16,780 nucleotides of DNA from Thermoplasmata archaeon (GTDB lineage Archaea; Thermoplasmatota; Thermoplasmata; Thermoplasmatales; Thermoplasmataceae): NCBI GenBank assembly GCA_021797265.1, contig JAJZZZ010000013.1, positions 1-16,780 on the forward strand, written 5' to 3'. The notes under the pieces were generated by a model. It did no database searches. It was not told the DNA's origin and saw nothing but the letters and a program-made list of their open reading frames with translations. Below are positions 7,003 through 13,510 of the stretch, one piece after another; position 1 is the stretch's first letter, and every line of letters starts with the position of its first letter. Made by a program: the position numbers and the translations under genes.

Positions 7003-7757
7003 TGGCGCTTTTCTCTCTTCTCTCAGGAAACGGGTCTGCCGGCTTTTACGACAATGAGTCCAGGAAGATAGAGCTGAACGGCAGGATAATTGATACATCT
7101 CCATCATTTGTACTCGAGCCTGGCGATATCATCAAAGTTAAGGGTGAGGAACTTGTGGTCACGCCGTTCAGCACAGTGCGAATAGGTGAAATTGTAAAAA
7201 GGAAAACCCAGATTATTCAGCCCTGGGATGCAGCATACTCAATCAAGGTTCTTTCGCTGAAGCCCGGCATGAGGGTTCTGGAGTCAGGAGGCGGTTCAGG
7301 AGCAATGAGTTCTCATATTCTGGAAACAGTCGGAGATTCCGGATCCCTAGTTACTGTTGAGGAAAACAGCTCAAACTGTGATTCGCTCCTATCTTTGCGT
7401 TCCTTTTTGCAAATGGAGAAAAACTGGGAAATTGTGAATTCCAGAATTGAGGATTTCAGATCAGGCGACAAGTTCGATTCTGCAATGCTTGATCTCCCTG
7501 AACCATGGCAGGCTGTAGAATCAATGAAGAAAATCCTGAAACCGGGAGCTATAGTCTGCACTTACCTTCCAACATTCAATCAGGTGGAAAGAGCACATAA
7601 CGCATTCTTAAAATCAGGTTTCTATGTGCTTGAATGCAGCGAGATCCTGAGGAGACGCATACTTGTCCGTGAAGGTGCGACAAGGCCGGATAACGACATT
7701 ATAGGGCACACAGCCTTTCTTTCATTCTTTGTAAAATGCAGCGGCCTTCGTTACTGA
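7002..7757 (+). CDS. trmI: tRNA (adenine-N1)-methyltransferase TrmI
   Basis: A 251-residue SAM-dependent enzyme that methylates N1 of adenine 58 in the T-loop of tRNA; archaeal members can also modify A57. The N-terminal 60 or so residues form the small beta-rich domain of the family, followed by KRKTQIIQPWDAAYSI, close to the RRTQxIYPKDAxxI signature. SAM motif I is VLESGGGSGAMS (92-103). DLPEPW (164-169) matches the family's catalytic DxPxPW motif, and RPDNDIIGHTAFL (228-240) the C-terminal GHT signature. The ATG overlaps the glycerate kinase TGA by one base, which indicates coupled translation; a weak GGGGGT lies 11 nt upstream. Pairing of a tRNA modification gene with glycerate kinase looks like operon convenience rather than a shared pathway. 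Confidence 0.9.
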   Translation: MALFSLLSGNGSAGFYDNESRKIELNGRIIDTSPSFVLEPGDIIKVKGEELVVTPFSTVRIGEIVKRKTQIIQPWDAAYSIKVLSLKPGMRVLESGGGSGAMSSHILETVGDSGSLVTVEENSSNCDSLLSLRSFLQMEKNWEIVNSRIEDFRSGDKFDSAMLDLPEPWQAVESMKKILKPGAIVCTYLPTFNQVERAHNAFLKSGFYVLECSEILRRRILVREGATRPDNDIIGHTAFLSFFVKCSGLRY

Positions 7758-7763
7758 ACAATC

Positions 7764-7770
7764 ATTTATA
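7764..7770 (+). promoter_or_regulatory. TATA box for the zinc-centre membrane protein gene
   Basis: ATTTATA is centred about 25 nt before the TTG at 7792, in the short gap after trmI. The spacing matches the other leaderless promoters in the window and supports use of the rare TTG start. Confidence 0.5.
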
Positions 7771-7791
7771 CCAGCAAGGCATGTTAAAATA

Positions 7792-8130
7792 TTGGCTACA
7801 GAGGAAGTTGTTTGTGAAAGATGTGGAGGCACCGGAACAGTAATCACGTCTGGTCACAAGGATGTCTGCCCTGATTGCATGGGGCTTGGTATGCTCACCA
7901 TGGAGAAGATACAGGAACCTCTTAGCAAAAGCAAACATTCCATCAAAGTCTTTGTGGAATGGGTCATAGGGGCACTTATTGTGTTTTATGGAATCTTCTT
8001 TTATCTGTTAATCGTCTATCATCTTGACCCAACCGAAATGATCATTATACTTCTTGTTGGCCATACCGTTGCTTTTGGATCCATTGTGCTATATCTGCTT
8101 CTTGGATCAGTATACAGGGCAACCGGGTGA
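7792..8130 (+). CDS. Small membrane protein with half DnaJ-type zinc centre
   Basis: A 112-residue protein with two parts. The N-terminal 33 residues hold two CxxCxGxG motifs, C8-x2-C11-x-G-x-G and C26-x2-C29-x-G-x-G, which together make one zinc site of the kind repeated twice in DnaJ. There is no J domain. The rest has two membrane helices, about 50-76 and 80-107, joined by a very short acidic turn, so the zinc part and the C-terminus are on the same side, probably cytoplasmic. The start is TTG at 7792. No in-frame ATG precedes the first cysteine, and a TATA box lies about 25 nt upstream. It may be transcribed both from that promoter and by read-through from trmI. Function unknown; a membrane-anchored protein-binding or thiol-related role is only a guess. 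Confidence 0.75.
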   Translation: MATEEVVCERCGGTGTVITSGHKDVCPDCMGLGMLTMEKIQEPLSKSKHSIKVFVEWVIGALIVFYGIFFYLLIVYHLDPTEMIIILLVGHTVAFGSIVLYLLLGSVYRATG

Positions 8131-8201
8131 CGTCTTCAGCACAGTTCATGTCAGGTTTTATTCCACTAACTGCTTGCAATAAACCCTTAAAAAAGGCAGA
8201 T

Positions 8202-8214
8202 TTTAATATATAAA
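8202..8214 (+). promoter_or_regulatory. TATA box of the sugar-module operon
   Basis: TTTAATATATAAA is an AT-rich TATA region whose first half is centred about 27 nt before the ATG at 8233. A start at 8218 would lie only about 10 nt from the element, so a leaderless transcript favours 8233. It follows a roughly 70-nt spacer after the previous gene. Confidence 0.5.
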
Positions 8215-8232
8215 GATATGATATTAGGAAGA

Positions 8233-9144
8233 ATGAAAGGCAAGAAGGTTATAGTTACTGGAGGGGCTGGATTCATTGGCTCCAACCTTGTCCAATCACT
8301 TGTTGAGAATAATGAAGTTCTTGTAGTGGACAATCTTCATACGGGGTCAATTGATAATTTGAAGGAATTTGAAGGGGACAATCTTAGATTTCTCCAGAAG
8401 GATGCAAAAGAGTTTAACAGCATAGACTTTGAAGCCGATGTTGTTTTTCATCTGGGATTCTATTCTGCTTCTCCCATGTACAGGGAAAACCCGATGCTTG
8501 TTTCCGAGGTTATCGCAGGCATGACTTCCGTCCTGGAATATGCCAGGGAACATGGAAGCAATGTGGTGTTTTCATCCACATCCTCAATATACAATGGCGT
8601 TAAGCCCCCTCACAGAGAAGATATCATTCCAGGCGTTACTGATCTTTATACGGAAGCAAGAATCGCCTGTGAAAGGCTTTCACAACTCTACTGGCAGTTG
8701 TATGGTGTAAATACATCAGCAATGAGATTTTTCTCAGTATATGGCTATCATGAAAAGGCAAAGGGCGGATATGCAAATCTTGCCACACAGTTTCTATGGG
8801 ACATACGCGCAGGAAGGAATCCCGTCATCTATGGTAATGGTGAGCAGAGAAGGGATTTCGTCTTCGCCACGGATGTATGTGATGCCCTTGTTAAGGCAGC
8901 AGAACATAAAGGCTTTGATGTTTTCAACGTCGGATACGGAAAGAACTTCAGCCTGAATCAGCTTCTCCAGAAATTGAATTCAGTACTTGGAACAGATGTT
9001 AAGGCAAAGTACATAGAAATGCCTGTAAAGAACTACGTAATGGAGACACTGGCGGATGTGAGCAAGGCTGAAAAAATTCTGAATTTCCGGGCAGGAATAG
9101 ACCTGGACAGAGGACTCAAGTTGCTTGCTGACTATTACAGATGA
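8233..9144 (+). CDS. Extended SDR sugar epimerase/dehydratase, YxxxR type
   Basis: A 303-residue NAD-dependent epimerase/dehydratase acting on a sugar nucleotide in the cytoplasm. The NAD-binding loop TGGAGFIGSN gives GxxGxxG at residues 10-16. VVFHLG follows the Rossmann strand, and SSTSSIYNG (114-122) is the serine/threonine active-site strand. The catalytic tyrosine is Y139 in YTEAR; the usual YxxxK lysine is arginine here (R143). Further family landmarks are RFFSVYGYHEKAKGGYANL, YGNGEQRRDFVFATDVCDAL and FNVGYG. I recall the YTEAR form from other archaeal GalE-like proteins, so it is probably a subfamily trait rather than damage. The frame also starts at 8218; 8233 is preferred from promoter spacing and homology. 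It is followed 1 nt later by a GHMP sugar kinase. The exact sugar cannot be told. Confidence 0.87.
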   Translation: MKGKKVIVTGGAGFIGSNLVQSLVENNEVLVVDNLHTGSIDNLKEFEGDNLRFLQKDAKEFNSIDFEADVVFHLGFYSASPMYRENPMLVSEVIAGMTSVLEYAREHGSNVVFSSTSSIYNGVKPPHREDIIPGVTDLYTEARIACERLSQLYWQLYGVNTSAMRFFSVYGYHEKAKGGYANLATQFLWDIRAGRNPVIYGNGEQRRDFVFATDVCDALVKAAEHKGFDVFNVGYGKNFSLNQLLQKLNSVLGTDVKAKYIEMPVKNYVMETLADVSKAEKILNFRAGIDLDRGLKLLADYYR

Positions 9145-9145
9145 T

Positions 9146-10138
9146 ATGATGAAGACAAGAATGATTATGTCCCGGACCCCACTCAGGATAAGTTTCACAG
9201 GTGGGGGAACCGATATCCCCGAATATTACAGAAGGGGAAAAAAAGGGGCAGTACTATCTTCATCCATAAACAAATACATTTATGTTGCTGTGAACAAGAA
9301 ATTCGATCACAGGATACGAGTGAGCTATTCAACTACAGAGATTGTGGATACGGTTGATGAGATCCAGCATCCTTCAGTCAGGGAAGCCCTGAAGCTTCTG
9401 GATATTGACGGTGGAATTGAGATAGTCAGCATTTCTGACATACCTTCCCGTGGGACCGGCCTGGGATCCAGCAGCACATTTCTTGTTGGCCTTCTTAATG
9501 CCCTGCATGCATACCGTGGTGAGCATGCGTCTCCAGGAGAGCTTGCCCGTGAGGCGGTGCAGATAGAGAGGGAGATCCTGAAAGAACCCGGAGGAAAGCA
9601 GGATCAGTACATGGCTGCTTACGGCGGAGTCCAGTTGATGGAATTCAACCCTGACGAGAGCGTGTCCGTAAATCATGTAATAATGAATGAGAACACCAGG
9701 GCAGCAATAGAATCATGGCTACTTCTTCTCTACACTGGAAAAGAGAGAAGCTCCACAGACATTCACAAAAAACAGTCATCAAATGTTGAAAATACCGAGA
9801 AAATGTATGACAGGATGAGGGAGATAACCTATGAAGCTCTTAAGAAAATTGGCCAGTCCGACATGGTAGGCCTGGGAGAATGTCTTCATGAAAACTGGAT
9901 GCTCAAGAAGAATCTTGCCGACGGGATATCATCAACATGGATTGATTCCATTTACGAAAGGGCAAGGGAGATGGGTGCCATTGGAGGGAAGATTATTGGG
10001 GCCGGAGGCGGTGGATTTCTGCTTCTTCTTGCACCGCCGGAAACACACCCGGAGATAACTTCTGAATTCCCGGAACTCAGGCATGAACCATTCAGGATAG
10101 ATTATTCAGGCAGCAAGATCATATTTGTGGGAGATTAG
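9146..10138 (+). CDS. GHMP-family sugar kinase, HddA-like
   Basis: A 330-residue kinase resembling D-glycero-D-manno-heptose 7-phosphate kinase (HddA) and related sugar kinases. Visible are SRTPLRISFTGGGTDIPEYY at the N-terminus, the ATP loop PSRGTGLGSSST (100-111), EPGGKQDQYMAAYGG, and the C-terminal glycine motif GGKIIGAGGGG (281-291). Length is normal. It would phosphorylate a sugar or sugar phosphate at C1 or a nearby position. The start is uncertain: ATG codons at 9146, 9149 and 9161 are all possible, and none has a good Shine-Dalgarno. 9146 lies 1 nt after the epimerase stop and suggests coupling, while homologs usually begin near the 9161 methionine. Its stop overlaps the convergent pdxA-like stop by 4 nt. 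The heptose assignment is by similarity only, since the other heptose-pathway genes are not in the window. Confidence 0.82.
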   Translation: MMKTRMIMSRTPLRISFTGGGTDIPEYYRRGKKGAVLSSSINKYIYVAVNKKFDHRIRVSYSTTEIVDTVDEIQHPSVREALKLLDIDGGIEIVSISDIPSRGTGLGSSSTFLVGLLNALHAYRGEHASPGELAREAVQIEREILKEPGGKQDQYMAAYGGVQLMEFNPDESVSVNHVIMNENTRAAIESWLLLLYTGKERSSTDIHKKQSSNVENTEKMYDRMREITYEALKKIGQSDMVGLGECLHENWMLKKNLADGISSTWIDSIYERAREMGAIGGKIIGAGGGGFLLLLAPPETHPEITSEFPELRHEPFRIDYSGSKIIFVGD

Positions 10139-11103
10139 GAAATTCCACCGAAGATTCTGCTGTAGTTTTTCCGGTATATTTCAGAAAGCTGAAGGCATTT
10201 CTTTATCGCAGCTGTCATGCTCTCCTCATTGGCGATTCCCCTGCCGGCAATATCAAATGCGGTACCATGATCGACGGACGTCCTCAGGTATGGAAGCCCT
10301 AGATTCATGCTGACTGTTCCATGAAAATCAAGCATCTTAGCAGCGATGTGCCCCTGATCATGATAGGGTGAAACCACAAGGTCGAATTCTCCCCTGGATG
10401 CTCTATAATAGACTGAATCTGCAGGAAATGGGCCATTCACATTGAGCCTTTTCTTCATCTTTAAGATTGCGGGCATGATGATATTCTTCTCTTCAAGCCC
10501 AAGTATGCCGTTCTCTCCGGCATGAGGATTTATGGCAGCCACCGCAATTCGTGGGCTTTCAATACCAATAAGGTTCATGGATATCCGGGCTTCCTCAAGC
10601 CCCTGTTCTATCATTTCTGTATTCAGTGATTTCAAGGCTTTCATCAATGACAGGTGTTTCGTGAGGAAGAAAATTCTGAGAGTCCCGGACTCGAATACCG
10701 TACTGTTCCATTCTGAACCGGTCAGTTCTTTGAGCATATCGGTGTGATCGATGAATGGTGAGCCAGCCATCTTAATTGATTCCTTGCTGATAGGTGCTGT
10801 ACATATTCCCATAACTTCGGAATTTAATGCCATCGCCGAGGCAGTTTCGATACTTCGTACTGCAATATTCCCGCTTTCAGACCCACTTTTTCCCATGGGA
10901 GAGATCTGGCCATCCACATTCCTGATTTTTATATCATCTGGAATTTTCTCAAGATGCATGCTTTCCGCAGCGTTCTTGAGAGCTCTGGAACTCCCTACAG
11001 CTATAACCTGTTCTCTCAGCTCCGGATTTCGGATGAGTGTTTTTAAAACAATTTCCGGTCCAATTCCAGACGGGTCACCCATGGTAACTGCAACTAATGG
11101 CAT
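10135..11103 (-). CDS. PdxA/PdxA2-family hydroxyacid-phosphate dehydrogenase
   Basis: A 322-residue NAD-dependent, metal-binding dehydrogenase of the PdxA family. Motifs are TMGDPSGIGPE (7-17), DHTD (119-122, substrate binding), LTKH150, NPHAGE with H194, PYHDQGH with H248, and GLPYLRTSVDHGTAFDIAG (269-287). By comparison with E. coli PdxA (H166, H211, H266), H150, H194 and H248 form the zinc triad. E. coli-type PdxA oxidises 4-phosphohydroxy-L-threonine for vitamin B6. Archaea generally make PLP by PdxS/PdxT, and YHDQGHI is more like PdxA2, which acts on 4-phospho-D-erythronate or D-threonate in acid-sugar catabolism. No DUF1537 kinase partner is present, so the substrate is open. It lies 22 nt after a membrane protein gene and is probably cotranscribed with it; a TATTAT element overlapping that gene's stop could also serve it. 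Confidence 0.87.
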   Translation of the reverse strand: MPLVAVTMGDPSGIGPEIVLKTLIRNPELREQVIAVGSSRALKNAAESMHLEKIPDDIKIRNVDGQISPMGKSGSESGNIAVRSIETASAMALNSEVMGICTAPISKESIKMAGSPFIDHTDMLKELTGSEWNSTVFESGTLRIFFLTKHLSLMKALKSLNTEMIEQGLEEARISMNLIGIESPRIAVAAINPHAGENGILGLEEKNIIMPAILKMKKRLNVNGPFPADSVYYRASRGEFDLVVSPYHDQGHIAAKMLDFHGTVSMNLGLPYLRTSVDHGTAFDIAGRGIANEESMTAAIKKCLQLSEIYRKNYSRIFGGIS

Positions 11104-11125
11104 GTTTTAGAAATCAATTCCTGTA

Positions 11126-11827
11126 TTATGTCAGTTTGTTTTTCCTTGATGCATTTTTGTTTATCCTCCCGGAAAAAATAAGGAAGCTGATTATGAGAAG
11201 TGCCAGAGAAAGCAGTATCACCGCAACTGAGCTCAGGAAAACTGATACCGGGACATTCACAAGGGTACCTATGGACACTATGTATTTCCCAACATTAACA
11301 CCGAAGATAACAGTTTTTGGAGAATTCACGAGATAAACAGAGCCTACTCTCAAAAGAACAGAAACAAGAAGCACAATGCCTATACTTATGTGAAGAGCGC
11401 CCCGTATGAGCCTGTAAGAGAGTATGTAATAGCAGAGACCATAATTGACTATAAGATAGGGCACAAGAAGACCAAAAACCTCCCCTGAACTTATGTTTTT
11501 TCCTGTGGTGTAATTGTAAAGTGAAGATACACCGGATGAAAGGTATCTCAGAAACGAATTCTCAAGAGATGTGAGGCCTGCGGATATTACAACAAGGAGT
11601 ATTATGTAAAGGATTATTCCAAAGTATATGGTACGCCGCTGTTTTACTGTGAAGAATTTTCTCCCCGCAATAAGAAGGATAATGCCCACAGCGGCGAAAC
11701 CAAGCGATTCGATGTTTGTATAACTGCTAAGCTGAATCACCGCGCCTATGGCAAAAATCAGGAATGCTAGTCCCGCAGCAAATCTGTGCATTGGCCTCCC
11801 GTCTGAGGCTGGCATATCTGTGTTCAA
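11126..11827 (-). CDS. Multi-pass membrane protein of unknown function
   Basis: A 233-residue protein with about six or seven hydrophobic segments: roughly 14-33, 38-54, 66-88, 115-136, 144-163 and 188-220, the last long enough for two helices or one long one. The C-terminus is strongly basic (RINKNASRKNKLT), which suggests it faces the cytoplasm. No catalytic or transport signature is visible and I do not recognise the family. The start is taken as TTG at 11827, because a TATA box lies 27 nt upstream; an ATG at 11815 would remove four residues. Downstream, 22 nt away, is the PdxA-like gene on the same strand, so a role in uptake of its substrate is possible but unsupported by any motif. Confidence 0.68.
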   Translation of the reverse strand: MNTDMPASDGRPMHRFAAGLAFLIFAIGAVIQLSSYTNIESLGFAAVGIILLIAGRKFFTVKQRRTIYFGIILYIILLVVISAGLTSLENSFLRYLSSGVSSLYNYTTGKNISSGEVFGLLVPYLIVNYGLCYYILSYRLIRGALHISIGIVLLVSVLLRVGSVYLVNSPKTVIFGVNVGKYIVSIGTLVNVPVSVFLSSVAVILLSLALLIISFLIFSGRINKNASRKNKLT

Positions 11828-11850
11828 CTTCTGGGAAAAAAGATATTCTC

Positions 11851-11858
11851 TTATAATT
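11851..11858 (-). promoter_or_regulatory. TATA box for the membrane protein/pdxA-like pair
   Basis: TTATAATT (AATTATAA on the coding strand) is centred about 27 nt before the TTG at 11827, fitting a leaderless transcript. It shares the 158-nt divergent region with the promoter of the permease at 11986. Confidence 0.55.
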
Positions 11859-11883
11859 ATTTGTAGCTGATAAATGCAATAAA

Positions 11884-11893
11884 ATATTAATAA
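11884..11893 (+). promoter_or_regulatory. Possible TATA box for leader ORF and permease
   Basis: ATATTAATAA preceded by A-rich sequence is the best TATA candidate for the plus-strand transcript. It would place the mRNA start near 11915, about 6 nt before the small ORF at 11921 and about 70 nt before the permease start. No good TATA lies 25-27 nt before 11986. Confidence 0.35.
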
Positions 11894-11920
11894 GATAACC
11901 TCATAGGAAAATAAAACCCA

Positions 11921-11983
11921 ATGATTTGTGGTTCATTTTGCGAACCCTTTGAATTGTTTGGGCAGTCTCCTCCAAAAATTTAG
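11921..11983 (+). CDS. Possible 20-codon leader ORF before permease
   Basis: An ATG-started ORF of 20 codons, with two cysteines (C3, C7) and a proline-rich end, stops with TAG at 11981-11983, only 2 nt before the permease GTG. The permease has neither a Shine-Dalgarno nor a TATA box at leaderless spacing, so termination-reinitiation from this ORF would explain its translation. This is inference. ORFs of this size occur by chance, and no coding bias can be judged. Confidence 0.25.
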   Translation: MICGSFCEPFELFGQSPPKI

Positions 11984-11985
11984 AT

Positions 11986-13446
11986 GTGAATCTGATGACA
12001 GAAACTGATCAGAAACTGGAGAAGAATGCTGTTGGCCTGTTTCAGGGTATATTCCAGTCCCTGGGCCAGGTTGCACCTGCTGCGGATATTGCCATCCTCC
12101 TGGTGGCATCGTTCTCAACAAGCGGTGCTGAAACAGTGCTCTCTGTAATAATTGCCTGGCTAATCTATGCTCTGTGGATGGTAACTCCATATATGTTCGC
12201 GAAGAGGAAATCAAATGCGGGAAGTTACTATGCCTATGCCGCTTCTGCTACGGACAGGGGCAGATTGGGGCCAATAACTGCAATGAGCTTCATGTATTAT
12301 GACATAACAGGTGCAGCTTTCGGGATACTTGGCCTATCCAGCTTTATTTTCCTAATTTCGCCGTCAATAACATCCATACCATACATATGGATTCTTTTTG
12401 CAGCGGCCTTTACCGGCTATATTTCCATACTCACATACAAAGGAATAAAGCCTTCTCTTAACTATACTGCGATATCCGGCCTTGCAGAAGTTGCATTTCT
12501 TTTCATTGCTGCAGTAATAATCATAGTGGAGGTAGGGAAAGGGAATTCCTTTGTCCCTTTCGAGTTCAGCGGAAAATACGCGGTCGGAGTATCTGCCATA
12601 ATGTTCGGAGCAATCTTCTCTATACTTGACTTCACAGGCAGTGGTGTTGTTACAACTGTTTCAGAGGAAATTACAGAGCCGAAGAAGAACATAGGAAAAT
12701 CAATAATATTTGCAATGGCTCTCACTGCCATTGCTCTCATACCTGCAACATATGCCCTAACTGTGGGATGGGGCATTTCAAACATATCTTCATTCGCCAC
12801 AACAAATGATGCAGGGATAATTGTATTCTCAAGATATCTGGGGCCAATTGGTGTATTCCTGCTCATCATATTCACTATAAACAGTTACCTTAGCAATGGA
12901 GTGAGCAAGGCAACTGCCGTGGGAAGGTGGTGGCACTCAGCAGCAAGGGATGGCATAATATTTCCCAAATCTTTTGGCGAGGTGCACAAGAAATACAGGA
13001 CTCCGGCAAAGGCAACAATGGCCTGGATCCTCTCCTCCTTCGTCCTTGATGTCCTTATGGGATTGAAATTTGGACCTAAGGACGCAGCCTTTGTACTGGA
13101 GGCTGGAACCGGTATTTCCATAATTATAGTACATGTCCTGGCTAATACTTCACTGACATTCTATGGTTTCCGAACAAAGGAGTTCAGAACTCTCAGTTTC
13201 GGGCTTGCACCTATTGTCTCATCGCTGATCGGATTCATAGTCATATATTTCTCAATAACTGACATAATTTCGAAATACCTTGCAAATCCCACATCTGGAG
13301 TTGATACAGCATATCTTGCATCTTTCATTATAACGATTCTCTGGGTGGTTGTTGGAGGAGGGCTCATTACCTATTACTATTCAAAGAAAAAGCCAAAAAC
13401 CCTCAGAGAGGCGGGAGAGTTCGACATAGAGGATCAGCCAAGCTGA
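11986..13446 (+). CDS. APC-superfamily amino acid permease
   Basis: A 486-residue cytoplasmic-membrane transporter of the amino acid-polyamine-organocation superfamily with about 12 membrane helices, the usual length. TM1 includes LFQGIFQSLGQVAPAADIAI, and the segment after TM2 has KRKSNAGSYYAYAA. TM6 and the following loop show FGAIFSILDFTGSG and VSEEITEPKKNIGKSI, the hallmark EE-x-x-x-P region of APC amino acid permeases. The conserved loop with GRWWHSAARDGIIFPKSFGEVH and YRTPAKA follows TM8. The C-terminus is cytoplasmic and acidic. The start is GTG at 11986, since an in-frame stop lies at 11950-11952; ATG at 11995 is the alternative. It lies 64 nt before the acetyl-CoA synthetase gene, which has its own TATA box. 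The transported amino acid is not identifiable. Confidence 0.87.
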   Translation: MNLMTETDQKLEKNAVGLFQGIFQSLGQVAPAADIAILLVASFSTSGAETVLSVIIAWLIYALWMVTPYMFAKRKSNAGSYYAYAASATDRGRLGPITAMSFMYYDITGAAFGILGLSSFIFLISPSITSIPYIWILFAAAFTGYISILTYKGIKPSLNYTAISGLAEVAFLFIAAVIIIVEVGKGNSFVPFEFSGKYAVGVSAIMFGAIFSILDFTGSGVVTTVSEEITEPKKNIGKSIIFAMALTAIALIPATYALTVGWGISNISSFATTNDAGIIVFSRYLGPIGVFLLIIFTINSYLSNGVSKATAVGRWWHSAARDGIIFPKSFGEVHKKYRTPAKATMAWILSSFVLDVLMGLKFGPKDAAFVLEAGTGISIIIVHVLANTSLTFYGFRTKEFRTLSFGLAPIVSSLIGFIVIYFSITDIISKYLANPTSGVDTAYLASFIITILWVVVGGGLITYYYSKKKPKTLREAGEFDIEDQPS

Positions 13447-13481
13447 TCAATATTTTTAATAATATTATAAATTGAGCAAAC

Positions 13482-13490
13482 TTAATATTT
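13482..13490 (+). promoter_or_regulatory. TATA box for acetyl-CoA synthetase gene
   Basis: TTAATATTT is centred about 25 nt before the ATG at 13511, which fits a leaderless acs mRNA independent of the permease. The AT-rich stretch just upstream (13449-13470) may also act as a weak terminator for the permease transcript. Confidence 0.55.
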
Positions 13491-13510
13491 ATTATTGCAT
13501 GTGACAAAAC

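Noticed and set aside
9146..10138. Mevalonate-pathway kinase as identity of the GHMP protein
   Set aside because: The N-terminal TPLRISFTGGGTD and EPGGKQDQYMAAYGG motifs match the HddA-like sugar kinase branch rather than mevalonate or phosphomevalonate kinases.
11931..11947. GGTTC-(7 nt)-GAACC hairpin resembling a tRNA T-arm
   Set aside because: The loop is out of register with the GTTCRA signature, and no acceptor, D or anticodon arms fit on either side. It lies in the possible leader ORF.
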